Positions 10,318 to 19,651 of a stretch of DNA of 64,000 nt are shown here, in pieces. Position 1 is the first letter of the stretch. Each line of letters begins with the position of its first letter. Below the pieces are notes generated by a model. That model was not told the origin of the DNA and ran no database searches. It was given only the letters and a program-made list of their open reading frames with translations. A program made the position numbers and the translations under genes. The stretch is from CAWAYH01 sp963786195 (GTDB lineage: Bacteria > Acidobacteriota > Vicinamibacteria > Vicinamibacterales > 2-12-FULL-66-21). The stretch covers positions 124,001 to 188,000 of the forward strand of contig CAWAYH010000003.1 in NCBI GenBank assembly GCA_963786195.1, given 5' to 3'.

Positions 10318-10839
10318 ATGTCCGAGAATCCGCGACTCGAAGAACTCAGGCGCCGGGTCCAGCAGGACCCGGCGTCGATCTCCTTCGCCGCGTTGGCGGA
10401 AGAGTACCGCCGCGCCGGTCTGTTCCACGACGCGATTGAAACCTGCCGTGCGGGGCTGCAGCGGCACCCCGCGTATCTGTCGGCCAGGGTGACGCTCGGG
10501 CGGTCGCTGGTGGAAGTTGGTGAGTACGACGACGCGGTCGTCGAGCTCGAGCAGGTACTTCGAGCCGCGCCCGAGAACCTCGCGGCGATTCGCGCGTTGG
10601 CCGACATTCATCGCCGCCGGGGCGAGATGCCGGAAACGATGGAGGACTATCAGGCATCAGTCGCGGTAACGCCGCGCACACCCGCACCGGTAGTAGAGCC
10701 AGCGCCCGAGTTGACGGTCGTCGCGGCCGCCGTGCCTGCGCCGGCTCCGCTGATTCCGCCGGCGATCGCCGCGCTCGAGCAATTCCTGGGCGCCATCATG
10801 CGCGCCCGACGTCAGCTGGCTGGCCAGGCTGCCCGCTAA
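10318..10839 (+). CDS. TPR-repeat protein
   Basis: A 173-aa soluble protein from ATG 10318. It has at least two to three tetratricopeptide units between residues 10 and 105 (ALAEEYRRAGLFHDAIETCRAGL, then ARVTLGRSLVEVGEYDDAVV, then ALADIHRRRGEMPETMEDY). An Ala/Pro-rich linker and a helix (ALEQFLGAIMRARRQL) follow. Starting 8 bp after the PKD lipoprotein, it may belong to the pil operon and resemble PilF/PilW-type assembly TPRs, but it lacks a signal peptide. Function unknown. Confidence 0.85.
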   Translation: MSENPRLEELRRRVQQDPASISFAALAEEYRRAGLFHDAIETCRAGLQRHPAYLSARVTLGRSLVEVGEYDDAVVELEQVLRAAPENLAAIRALADIHRRRGEMPETMEDYQASVAVTPRTPAPVVEPAPELTVVAAAVPAPAPLIPPAIAALEQFLGAIMRARRQLAGQAAR

Positions 10840-10852
10840 TCGGTTCGGGGCC

Positions 10853-12000
10853 ATGACTCCCGGGACGTCCTCACTGGTGTTGGCGCGCCTCGTCCGGGCG
10901 CGCGAGAAATTTCGGGCCGCCGGTATCGACGCGCTCGCCGTCACCCACCTGCCCAACATTCGTTACTTGAGCGGCTTCAGCGGTACCGCCGGCATTCTGG
11001 TGCGTGACGGTCGACACGTGCGTGCTGATTGTGGATTTTCGGTACGCCATCGCGGCCCGCGCGCTGATCGCGTCGGACCCAGAGGTCGCGCGACACATTC
11101 GCGTGCACGTCGCCGGAACAGAGCTACGACGAGTCGCTGGCCGCAGTGCTGCGCCAGAGCGGCGCGCGTCGCATCGGGATCGAGGCGGCGTGGATGCCGG
11201 TGAGCCGTTTCAACAAACTGTCGTCGGCCTTGGCGGCGGCGGCGCCGACGCCGCTCCAGAGCCCGGATGCGTGCCCTGTCCTGGTACCGACGGAGCGCCT
11301 GATCGACAGCTCGCGCGCGGTCAAGGACGCGGACGAGATTGCGACGCTGCGGGAAGCCGCGCGACGGCTGGCCCTCGTCGCCGCTGATGCACCCCCGTTC
11401 GTCACTCCAGGTCGCTCGGAGCTCGACGTCGCGGCCGACGTCGACCACCTGCTGCGGCGTGCGGGGTTCGAGCGCCCGGCGTTCGAGACGATCGTGGCGT
11501 CGGGACCCAACAGCGCGCTGCCGCATGCGCGGCCGGGCCGCCGGCGCCTGGAGTCGGGCGACGGAGTGGTGCTGGACTTTGGCGGGGTCTACGACGGATA
11601 CTGCGTGGACCTGACGCGGACGCTGCAATTGGGGGAGACCAGCCCAGAGTTTCGTCGTTTGTTTGCTTCCGTGGCAGAGGCTCAACGGGCCGCGATCGCT
11701 GCCGTGCGACCCGGCGTCAAGGCGAGCGAGGTGGACGCCGCGGCCAGGAGCGTGCTCGGCCGACATGGGCTCGAGGACGCGTTTGGACACGGCACGGGGC
11801 ACGGGATCGGGCTCGAAATCCACGAAGAGCCGCGCGTAGGCCGGGCAGTTGCCGGTCTGCCGGACGTTCCACTCGAGCCCGGCATGGTCTTCACCGTCGA
11901 GCCCGGCGCCTACGTCGAAGGCGTCGGCGGGGTGCGAATCGAAGACGATGTGCTGGTTACCACGACAGGATGTGAAGTACTGACGTCGATCCGTGCATAA
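10853..12000 (+). CDS. M24 family Xaa-Pro aminopeptidase (frameshifted)
   Basis: A pita-bread-fold metallopeptidase that removes N-terminal residues preceding proline. The N-terminal creatinase-like domain (THLPNIRYLSGFSGTAGIL) and C-terminal catalytic domain are present. Metal ligands lie in VLDFGGVYDGYCVDLTRT (two Asp), GHGTGHGIGLEIHE (His), FTVEPGAYV (Glu) and VRIEDDVLV (Glu). Breaks near 11005 and 11115 read as GTGC and GTCG, each standing for one Val. Corrected length is about 380 aa, typical of PepQ/YpdF-like enzymes. In Firmicutes and Acidobacteria this gene often precedes efp or accB, as here. Confidence 0.92.
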
Positions 12001-12033
12001 GTGTGCACGCATCGAGAGTGCAGCGGAGGGTGA

Positions 12034-12532
12034 TTGGATTTCGCGGACATCGAACGGATCCTGGAGCTGGTTCGGCAGCACGATCTCGGCGAGTTCGAGC
12101 TGGAGGTCGACGGCCTCAAGGTCAGGGTCCGGAAGGCAAGTGCGGGATACCCGCCGTTGTCCGCGCCGGTGCAGTTGACGACCAGCCTGGCGTCCGTCCC
12201 GGTACCCCTCGCCGCTGCCGGATCGCCGGCAGCCATTGCGGCGGGCGCCACGTCGGAGGCCGCCGGAGAGATCGACGAGCCGCCGGTCGAGCTCGCGGTC
12301 GTCAAGTCGCCGATCGTCGGGACGTTCTATCGATCGCCGGAACCGGGCGCCGCCTCGTTCGTGGAAGTCGGGGAGCGGGTCAAGAAGGACCAGGTGCTCT
12401 GTATCATCGAGGCCATGAAGCTGATGAACGAGATCACCTCGGAGTACGAAGGAGAAATCGCTCGGCGTGTACGTCGAGAACGGCAAGCCGGTCCAGTACG
12501 GCGAACGGCTCTTTGCTATCAAGACGGACTAA
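12034..12532 (+). CDS. accB: Acetyl-CoA carboxylase biotin carboxyl carrier protein
   Basis: AccB carries biotin between the carboxylase and transferase of acetyl-CoA carboxylase, the first step of fatty acid synthesis. The start is TTG 12034 behind GGAGGG; no ATG fits the conserved start LDFADIERILELV. A Pro/Ala hinge (residues 45-90) leads to the biotinyl domain, where EAMKLMNE holds the biotinylated Lys. Near 12459 the run GCTC stands for one Ala codon; the other frame continues GVYVENGKPVQYGERLFAI. Ends TAA 12532, 13 bp before accC. Confidence 0.95.
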
Positions 12533-12545
12533 TCACCTAGGATTC

Positions 12546-13923
12546 ATGTTCAAGAAAATTCTGATCGCCAACCGCGGCGAGATCGCCCTGCGCGTCATCT
12601 GCGCCTGCCGGGAACTGGGTATCAAGACGGTGGCGGTCTGGTCCGAGGCGGACGAGAACTCGCTGCACGTGCGCTTCGCGGACGAGGACGTCTGCATCGG
12701 CCCGGCCCGCAGCGCGGACAGCTATCTGAGCGTGCCTGCCGTCATCAGCGCGGCAGAGATCACCGGCGCCGACGCGATCCATCCCGGGTACGGGTTCCTC
12801 GCCGAGAGCGCGTATCTGGCGGAGGTCTGCGAGGCCTGCCACATCAAGTTCATCGGGCCTACGCCCAACGTGATCCGGCTCCTTGGGGACAAGGCCCGCG
12901 CGCGCCGCGCCATGAAGAAAGCCGGCATCCCGATCCTCCCTGGCAGCGACGGTCCGGTCGACGGCGAAGAGAAGGCGCTGAAGGTCGCCAAGGATCTCGG
13001 GTATCCGGTCATCATCAAGGCGGTGGCGGGCGGCGGTGGCCGCGGCATGCGGGTCATTCACGCCGCGTCCGAGCTCGGCCGGTCGCTCAAGACGGCGCAG
13101 CGTGAAGCCGAGGCCGCCTTCGGCGTCGGCGACGTGTACATCGAAAAGTACGTCGAGCGTCCGCGCCACATCGAGTTCCAGGTGCTCGGCGATCATCACG
13201 GCGCGGTGGTGCACCTCGGCGAGCGGGAATGCTCGATCCAGCGGCGGCACCAGAAGCTCCTCGAAGAAGGCGCCGTCCGTGGCCGTCACCGAGAAGATGC
13301 GTCGCAAGCTGGGCGGCGCCGTGGTCGACGCCGCGCGCGCCGTGCAGTACACGAACGCCGGCACGTTCGAGTTCCTCCTCGACGACAAAGGCAACTTCTT
13401 CTTCCTCGAAGTCAACACCCGGATCCAGGTCGAGCATCCCGTCACCGAGTTCATCACCGGCGTCGACATCGTGAAGGAACAGATCCGGATTGCGGCGGGG
13501 GAGCGGCTGTCCTTCAAGCAGGGCGACGTGACCTTCACGGGTCACGCCATCGAGTGCCGGATCAACGCCGAGGATCCGGAAACGTTCGCGCCGTCCCCCG
13601 GGACCATCTTTGCGTTCAGCGTGCCGGGTGGCCCCGGCGTTCGAGTCGACACCTTCGCGCACTCTGAGTGCACGATCTCACCGTACTACGACTCGCTCAT
13701 CGCCAAGATCATCGCCCACGGCCGCGATCGGCAGGAAGCGATTGCCCGCATGCGGCGGACGCTCGAAATGACGGTGATCGACGGCATCAAGACCTCGATC
13801 CCGCTGCATCTCCGTATTCTGAGCGACGCGGATTTCGTGGCCGGACGGCTCAACACGGCGTTCATGGAGCGCTTTCTGAACGAAAAAAAAGGGGATAGCG
13901 GCCGCCTCGCCGAGGCGGTCTAG
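12546..13923 (+). CDS. accC: Acetyl-CoA carboxylase, biotin carboxylase subunit
   Basis: AccC carboxylates biotin on AccB with ATP and bicarbonate. Start MFKKILIANRGEIALRVI is the family signature. The ATP-grasp Gly-rich loop (AVAGGGGRGMRVIH), GERECSIQRRHQKLLEE and the catalytic FFLEVNTRIQVEHPVTE are present. One break at 13266-13269 (GAAG for one Glu) shifts the frame; the other frame continues APSVAVTEKMRRKLG. Corrected length is about 459 aa. The C-terminus ends in a short GRLAEAV tail. Forms an operon with accB. Confidence 0.96.
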
Positions 13924-13926
13924 GTC

Positions 13927-14582
13927 CGGTCCATTCTTTATCCAATCATCGATACCGCGGTGTGCGCCCGGCGCGGCCTCGACCCGATCGCGCTGGCGGA
14001 GGCCTTCGTCCGCGGCGGCGCACGAGTCCTTCAGGTCCGCGACAAGGGAGAGTCGAGCGCCGCGTTCCTCGCGCTCGTCCGGAGCATCCGGCCGGTCACG
14101 CGCGCTGCGGGAGGCCGCGTGATCGTCAACGACCGCGCCGATATCGCCCGGCTCGCCGATGCCGACGGCGTGCACGTCGGTCAGGACGATCTGCCGGTGG
14201 ACGCGAGTGATCGAGCTGGTCGGGCGGGACCGCATCGTGGGTGTTTCGACTCACGACCGCGAACAGATTGACCGCGCGCTGGCCGGTCCTGCGAGCTACG
14301 TGGCGGTTGGCCCGGTCTTCGACACCACGACGAAGGTCACCGGCTACGACGCCGCGGGGCCTGGCGCTGATTCGCTACGCCGCGGGACGCGGCAAACCTA
14401 TCGTGGCGATTGGCGGCATCACGCTGGAGCGCGCGCCCGAGGTGGCGGCGGCCGGCGCCGCCGCGGTGGCCGTGATTTCGGATCTGCTGACCGGGGACGA
14501 TCCGGAGGCCCGGACGCGCGCGTTCCTCGACCGTCCTGCCGGCCCAGCCGTTCAATGTATAATGCCGCGGTTTTCTGCCTAG
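13927..14582 (+). CDS. thiE: Thiamine-phosphate synthase (frameshifted, start unclear)
   Basis: ThiE condenses HMP-PP with the thiazole phosphate to give thiamine phosphate. The barrel motifs are SILYPIIDT at the first strand, GGARVLQVRDK, GRVIVNDRADIARL, GVHVGQDDLP, AVGPVFDTTTK and PIVAIGGI. Breaks near 14202 (GCGA for Ala) and 14353 (GCCG for Ala). The conserved SILYPII frame has no ATG, GTG or TTG between the accC stop and itself, so the true start is hidden by an indel or is non-canonical. GTG 13960 would delete the first strand. Linked to accC by 3 bp. Confidence 0.88.
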
Positions 14583-14632
14583 CCTGAGTCAGCGTGGATG
14601 GGGGTGTGCCCCGTTGCGCGCCTGGAGGGTGA

Positions 14633-16336
14633 ATGGATTCGAATCTCCTGAAGACCAAGTCGATCGAGCAACTGGTCGGCGACGTCGAACACGGCGCGAA
14701 GGCGCTCAAGCGGACGCTGACCGCCACCGACCTCACGCTGCTCGGCATCGGCGCGATCATCGGGACCGGAATCTTCGTGCTGACCGGCACGGCCGCAGCG
14801 AACCAGGCGGGCCCGGCGATTGTCTTGTCGTACGTGCTGGCTGGGCTGGCGTGCGCCTTCGCCGCGCTCTGCTACGCCGAGTTCGCCGCGATGATTCCGA
14901 TTTCGGGCAGCGCCTACACCTACGCGTACGCCACCCTCGGCGAGATCTTCGCCTGGATGATCGGCTGGGACCTCATCCTGGAATACGCGGTCGGGTCGAT
15001 GACGGTCGCGGTCGGCTGGAGCGGATACTTCCAGCGCATTCTGGCTGGGTTCGGCCTGCATCTGCCGGCTTGGATGTCCGCCGCGCCCGCGGCGGGGGTC
15101 GAAGGCGCGATCGTGAACCTGCCGGCCATCATCATCGTCCTCATCATCTCGGCCCTGCTGGTGATTGGCGTGCGCGAGAGCGCGCGCTTCAACGCCGCGA
15201 TGGTGAGCGTGAAACTGGCGGCGATCCTCTTTTTCATCGTCGTGGGCATCGGCTATGTCAAGCCGGAGAACTGGTCGCCGTTCATGCCGTACGGGTTCCC
15301 CGGCGTGTCGCTGGCAGCCGCCGTCGTCTTCTTCGCGTACATAGGGTTCGATGCTGTCTCGACGACGGCAGAGGAGGCCGTGAACCCGAGCCGGGATCTG
15401 CCGATCGGCATCATCGCGTCGCTCGTGGTTTGTACGGTGTTGTATCTGGCCGTCGCAGGGATCCTGACCGGGATCATCCCGGTCGTCCAGTACAAGAACG
15501 ATCCGCAGTTCATCAACGCGCCGGTCGGCTACGCCCTGGCGGTCATCAACAAGGACTGGGCGGCCGGGCTGGTGTCGGCGGGCGCCGTGGCCGGCATCAC
15601 CAGCGTGCTGCTCGTGATGCTGCTCAGCCAGCCGCGGATCTTCTTCGCGATGAGCCGCGATCAACTGCTGCCGCCGGGCGTCAGCAAGGTGCATCCCAAG
15701 TTCCGCACGCCGTACATCACGACACTGATCACTGGCGTCGTCGTCGCGCTGGTCGCCGGTTTTACCCCGATCAACGTGTTGGGCGAGATGACGAGCATCG
15801 GCACGCTCTTCGCCTTCGTGGTCGTGTCGACGGCGGTCATCATCCTGCGAGTCCAGCGGCCTGACGCGCGTCGGCCCTTCAGGGTTCCCGGCGGTCCGAT
15901 CATTCCTGTCTGCGGCGTGCTGTCCTGCGCCTACCTCATGCTGAGCCTGACCGTGATGACCTGGGTCCGGTTCCTCGTGTGGCTGGACGTCGGCATGGTC
16001 ATCTACTGGTTCTACGGCCGGACGCACAGCCAGCTCGCGAATCGCGCGGAAGCCGCGGCGCGATCCACGGTCGAGAGCCTCGGCAACTTCCTCAAGATGG
16101 CCGGGTACATGCTCATCTTCAACGGCTTCTGCATCACGCTGCTCGGGCTCCTGACCGAGTGGGGCGTGACGAAGGAAGATCTGGTCAAGTGGCACGAGCT
16201 CGACGCGTTGCTCGACGGCTGGTTCGGTCTGCACATCAACCCGCAGATCGCTGACACCTTCGGGATCAAGATCCTGATCGTGGGCGTGGTCGCGTCGGCA
16301 ATCGGGTTCGTGCTCGCGCGCAACAAGAAGGCCTGA
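14633..16336 (+). CDS. APC-superfamily amino acid permease (cationic amino acid transporter type)
   Basis: A 567-aa inner-membrane transporter with a GGAGGG Shine-Dalgarno before ATG 14633. The first helix carries GIGAIIGTGIFVLTG, the APC substrate-site motif. AYIGFDAVSTTAEEAVNP is the CAT/YfnA signature on helix 6. About 12 helices form the core, and two more near residues 485-510 and 545-562 form a C-terminal extension as in CAT proteins with 14 helices. Substrate is likely a cationic or branched amino acid; not determinable here. Open throughout, in contrast to the frameshifted genes on either side. Confidence 0.9.
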   Translation: MDSNLLKTKSIEQLVGDVEHGAKALKRTLTATDLTLLGIGAIIGTGIFVLTGTAAANQAGPAIVLSYVLAGLACAFAALCYAEFAAMIPISGSAYTYAYATLGEIFAWMIGWDLILEYAVGSMTVAVGWSGYFQRILAGFGLHLPAWMSAAPAAGVEGAIVNLPAIIIVLIISALLVIGVRESARFNAAMVSVKLAAILFFIVVGIGYVKPENWSPFMPYGFPGVSLAAAVVFFAYIGFDAVSTTAEEAVNPSRDLPIGIIASLVVCTVLYLAVAGILTGIIPVVQYKNDPQFINAPVGYALAVINKDWAAGLVSAGAVAGITSVLLVMLLSQPRIFFAMSRDQLLPPGVSKVHPKFRTPYITTLITGVVVALVAGFTPINVLGEMTSIGTLFAFVVVSTAVIILRVQRPDARRPFRVPGGPIIPVCGVLSCAYLMLSLTVMTWVRFLVWLDVGMVIYWFYGRTHSQLANRAEAAARSTVESLGNFLKMAGYMLIFNGFCITLLGLLTEWGVTKEDLVKWHELDALLDGWFGLHINPQIADTFGIKILIVGVVASAIGFVLARNKKA

Positions 16337-16362
16337 ACACGCGGGCCTCGCAAGGGTTCCCC

Positions 16363-17296
16363 ATGAGCGCGCGTCTGCTGGACGGCCACGCGGTGGCCGC
16401 CGCGATTCGAGAAGCCGTGCTGCCGGACGCGCGAGCGTTTGCCGCGGACGCCGGCCGGCCGCCCGGACTCGGCATCGTGCTGGTGGGCGACGACGCCGGC
16501 TCCGAGATTTACGTCCGCAACAAGGCAAAGGCCGGCGGCGAGTCCGGCCTTCGCGTCGATCTCGAGCGTCTGCCGGCGACGGCCTCGATCGACGCCGTAC
16601 TGGAAGTCGTCGATCGCCTCAATCGGAGCCCCGTCCACGATGGCATCCTCGTCCAGGCGCCGCTTCCCGCCGGTTTGGGAAAGGGTGCCTCGCAGCGGGT
16701 GTTCGACGCCATCGACCCGTCGAAAGACGTCGACGGGTTTCACCCGATCAACGTCGGCCGCCTCGTCCAGGGACGCGCGCTGCTCGCGCCCTGCACCCCG
16801 TCGGGAATCATCGAAATGCTCGAACGGTCGGGCGTGCGCATCGGTGGCGCCACCGCCGTCGTGATCGGACGCAGCGAGATCGTCGGCAAGCCGATGTCGC
16901 TGCTTCTGCTGCAGCGCGATGCGACGGTGACGATCTGCCACTCGAAGACGCCCGATCTCCCCGTCGTCGCGGCGCGGGCGGACATTCTGGTGGCCGCGAT
17001 CGGCCGTCCTGGCTTCGTCACGCCTGCCTTCGTCAAGCCCGGCGCCACCGTCGATCGACGTCGGCATCAATCGCGTCAGCGACCGATCCGTCGCGCAGGA
17101 GCTGTTGGGACCGGAGTCGCCGAGGCTCGCGGACTTCGAGCGCCGCGGTTCGATTGTCGTCGGCGACGTCCACCCGGCTGTGGCCGGGGTTGCCGGCGCG
17201 CTCACGCCGGTTCCCGGCGGGGTTGGTCCGCTGACGATTGCCATGCTGTTGAAGAACACCGTCACGGCGGCCCGGTCGCGGCGCGCCACCGGCTGA
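16363..17296 (+). CDS. folD: Methylenetetrahydrofolate dehydrogenase/cyclohydrolase
   Basis: FolD interconverts 5,10-methylene-, methenyl- and 10-formyl-tetrahydrofolate. The catalytic Lys lies in YVRNKAKAGGE. The family motifs are ILVQAPLPAGL (usually VQLPLP), DVDGFHPINVG, PCTPSGIIEML and the NADP-binding VVIGRSEIVGKPMSLLL. The C-terminus carries GDVHPAV and TPVPGGVGPLTIAML. One break at 17050-17053 (GTCG for one Val) separates GATV from DVGINRVSD. Corrected length is about 311 aa. Confidence 0.95.
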
Positions 17297-17302
17297 AGCG
17301 CC

Positions 17303-17897
17303 ATGATCCGCGCGGCGCTCACCGGTGGAATCGCGACAGGGAAGTCGTTACTGTCTCGGTCGTTTCGCAGCCCTCGGCGCGTCGGTGATCGACGCCGACC
17401 GGCTCGCGCGGGAGGCCGTGGCGCCGGGGACGCCCGGCCTGGCGGCGATCGAACGGCGGTTCGGCCCGCAGGTCCTGCGGCCCGATGGGACGCTCGATCG
17501 CTCCGCGCTGGGCTATCTCGTCTTCAACGAGCGCGCAGCGCGAGCCGATCTCGAGGCGATCATTCACCCGGAGGTCTATCGGCGCATCACGGAGTGGTTT
17601 GCCGACCTGCCCGGTGGCACCCGCGTGGCGATCGCGGATATTCCGCTGCTCTTCGAGACGGGCCACGAGCACGACTACGATCGCGTCATCGTGTGCGCCT
17701 GCGACCGCACCGAACAAGTCCGTCGAATCATGGCGCGGGACGGATTGACCGAAAGCGCCGCGAGGACGCGCATCGACGCGCAGTGGCCGATTGGCGACAA
17801 GGTCGAGCGCGCGGACTACGTCATCCGCACGGACGGACGATTCTCCGACACCGACGCTGAAGTTCGGAAGGTTCTGGCCTTGCTGATGGTCGACTAG
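17303..17897 (+). CDS. coaE: Dephospho-CoA kinase
   Basis: CoaE phosphorylates dephospho-CoA, the last step of coenzyme A synthesis. The P-loop is LTGGIATGKS. DADRLAREAV, DIPLLFETG and the ARDGLTESAARTRIDAQ lid follow. One break at 17345-17348 (TCGT for one Ser) separates the P-loop from the rest, which is open to the end. Corrected length is about 198 aa. Its TAG shares the palindromic CTAG with the stop of the convergent lapB-like gene, so the two genes overlap by four bases. Confidence 0.93.
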
Positions 17898-19117
17898 CTC
17901 GTCAGCGTCGCTTCCGTGTCTTTCGCGGGGGCGATGCGCTCCTCGACGAACGTGTTCCACTCATGGCACTGCGGGCATTGCCACAGCAGTTCGGTGCTCC
18001 GGTAGCGGCAGCGGATGCACAGATGCGCGTCGAAATAGAAGACGGCGTCACGCGTGAGGTCGGCGTAGCGATCGACCAGCGCTCGGGGCAGATCCAGGCG
18101 CGACAGCGTCTGCCAGATCGCCTGGTGCAGCGCGAGCGCGTGCGGGTTGTGGACCAGCGCTTCGAACAGGAGCTCGAGCGCCTCTCGCGCCGATTCGCGC
18201 GAGGACAGATGGCGTGCCAGTGCCAGTCTCGCGCGCCAGTCCTGCGGGTTGGCGGCGATCAGCCGCCGGCAGAGCGCCGGGAAGCGGCCTGGATCGTTGA
18301 TCTTCGGGTACGCGCCCTCCAGGCGCGCGAAGGCCAGATACGCCCGTTCCGGGGACTTGTCGATGAGTCGCTCCCACGCGGCAATCGCCGCCGCGGCATC
18401 GCCCCGGTAGAAGCACACGTCGCCGAGATTCAGGTATGCCGGTGGGATCCGCGGATCGAGGTCGATCGCGGCATTGAACCGCCGCGCGGCCTCCGCGTAG
18501 TCCATGCGCTTCAACGCCTCGAGCCCCAGCTCGGTTTCGAGGAACGCCATAATCTCGTGATGGCGCGCCTGGGAGGTATCGGTGTCGCGCTTGGCGAGCT
18601 TCTGACGCGTCGCGTACGCCTCGCTCCACTGGTGCTGCTCCTCGTGCAGCTTTTCGAGATTTGACAGCGCGTACTGATTGTCGGGATCGAGCCGCAAAAC
18701 TTCCGTAAAGGCTTCCAGCGCGCGATCTACGAATCCGCCGCGTTTGTAGTCCAGCCCGAGGCAGAGCAGCACGTTGGCGTGCTCGAGTTTCCGCAGGTCG
18801 GGTCGCTGCAGCAGCGCCTGATGCTCCTGGATTGCCCGCCCAACCTGTCCCTTCTCGCGGTACAGATTGCCGAGAATGAGATGGATTTCGAGCGGATCGC
18901 CTGCCGCCTCGGCTGCGCGGGTCAGCTCCTCGATGGCCGGCTCGATCTGGTTGCCGACCAGGAAGTTCAAACCGAGCATGTAGTGCGGTGATTCGCGCGC
19001 GCGCCGCCGATCGATCCAGTGTCCGTCCTTGAGCTTGTAGCGCTCCCACGCCTTGCCGATGGCCAGCCCGGCCAGCAAGGCTATGAGACCGCTCAGGAGG
19101 ACGACGTAGTTTTCCAT
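17894..19117 (-). CDS. lapB: LapB/YciM-like LPS regulatory TPR protein with C-terminal metal-binding knuckle
   Basis: LapB is anchored in the inner membrane and, in E. coli, couples LPS supply to FtsH degradation of LpxC. This 407-aa protein has an N-terminal membrane helix (VVLLSGLIALLAGLAIGKAWERYK), then WIDRRRARESPHYMLGLNFLV, as in LapB. Eight or nine TPR units (50-355) follow, and a rubredoxin-like knuckle with CIRCRYRS and CPQCHEW completes it. ATG 19117 overlaps the kdsC stop as TAATG. Its place at the end of a KDO operon supports an LPS role; no lapA is seen. Confidence 0.9.
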   Translation of the reverse strand: MENYVVLLSGLIALLAGLAIGKAWERYKLKDGHWIDRRRARESPHYMLGLNFLVGNQIEPAIEELTRAAEAAGDPLEIHLILGNLYREKGQVGRAIQEHQALLQRPDLRKLEHANVLLCLGLDYKRGGFVDRALEAFTEVLRLDPDNQYALSNLEKLHEEQHQWSEAYATRQKLAKRDTDTSQARHHEIMAFLETELGLEALKRMDYAEAARRFNAAIDLDPRIPPAYLNLGDVCFYRGDAAAAIAAWERLIDKSPERAYLAFARLEGAYPKINDPGRFPALCRRLIAANPQDWRARLALARHLSSRESAREALELLFEALVHNPHALALHQAIWQTLSRLDLPRALVDRYADLTRDAVFYFDAHLCIRCRYRSTELLWQCPQCHEWNTFVEERIAPAKDTEATLTS

Positions 19118-19644
19118 TACGCGTGTGAGACGTACAGCCGCAGCACATCGTCCCAGCGCTGCTGCGCGCGAAGGACCAGCTCGATCATCTCCCGGACAGC
19201 GCCACGGCCGCCGCCGGACGTGCTGACCCAGTCGACGCGTTCGCGGACTTCGGGTGCGGCGTCAGCGGGCGCCGCCGAAAACCCGACTCGACCGAGCACC
19301 GGCAGATCCAGGAGGTCGTCGCCCATGTAGGCGACCGCGTCATCCGACAGCCGGGCGTCGCGGACGATGTTCTCGTAGGCTCCCAGCTTGCTCGAAACAC
19401 CCTGCGCGACAATACGGACGGCGAGCTGCGCCGCTCGATGGGCGGTCGCACCGGAGGATCGAGCGGAGAGCAGGCCGACGGAGAGGCCGACCCGCTGCGC
19501 CCAGACGATCGCCGCGCCGTCGCGGATGTGAAATCCCTTCGACTCCGACCCGTCCGCGTGCATGAGGACGACGCCGTCCGTGAGCACGCCGTCGACATCG
19601 AGCAGAACCAGTCGGATGCGGGAAGCTTTTTCGTGAAGCGACAT
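19117..19644 (-). CDS. kdsC: 3-deoxy-D-manno-octulosonate 8-phosphate phosphatase
   Basis: KdsC dephosphorylates KDO-8-phosphate. It is a 175-aa cap-less HAD phosphatase: LLDVDGVLTDG carries the nucleophile and acid Asp, GLLSARSS the Ser/Thr of motif II, VSSKLGAY the Lys, and YMGDDLLDLPVL the motif IV acids. KGFHIRDGAAI is typical of the KdsC/YrbI family. It sits 7 bp after kdsD and overlaps lapB. Confidence 0.95.
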   Translation of the reverse strand: MSLHEKASRIRLVLLDVDGVLTDGVVLMHADGSESKGFHIRDGAAIVWAQRVGLSVGLLSARSSGATAHRAAQLAVRIVAQGVSSKLGAYENIVRDARLSDDAVAYMGDDLLDLPVLGRVGFSAAPADAAPEVRERVDWVSTSGGGRGAVREMIELVLRAQQRWDDVLRLYVSHA

Positions 19645-19651
19645 GGGCGGC

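Noticed and set aside
14558..14563. TATAAT matches (14558, 26274, 34456, 39789) as promoters
   Set aside because: None has a recognisable -35 at 16-18 bp, so I did not call them as promoters; the one at 39789 is mentioned with its repeat.
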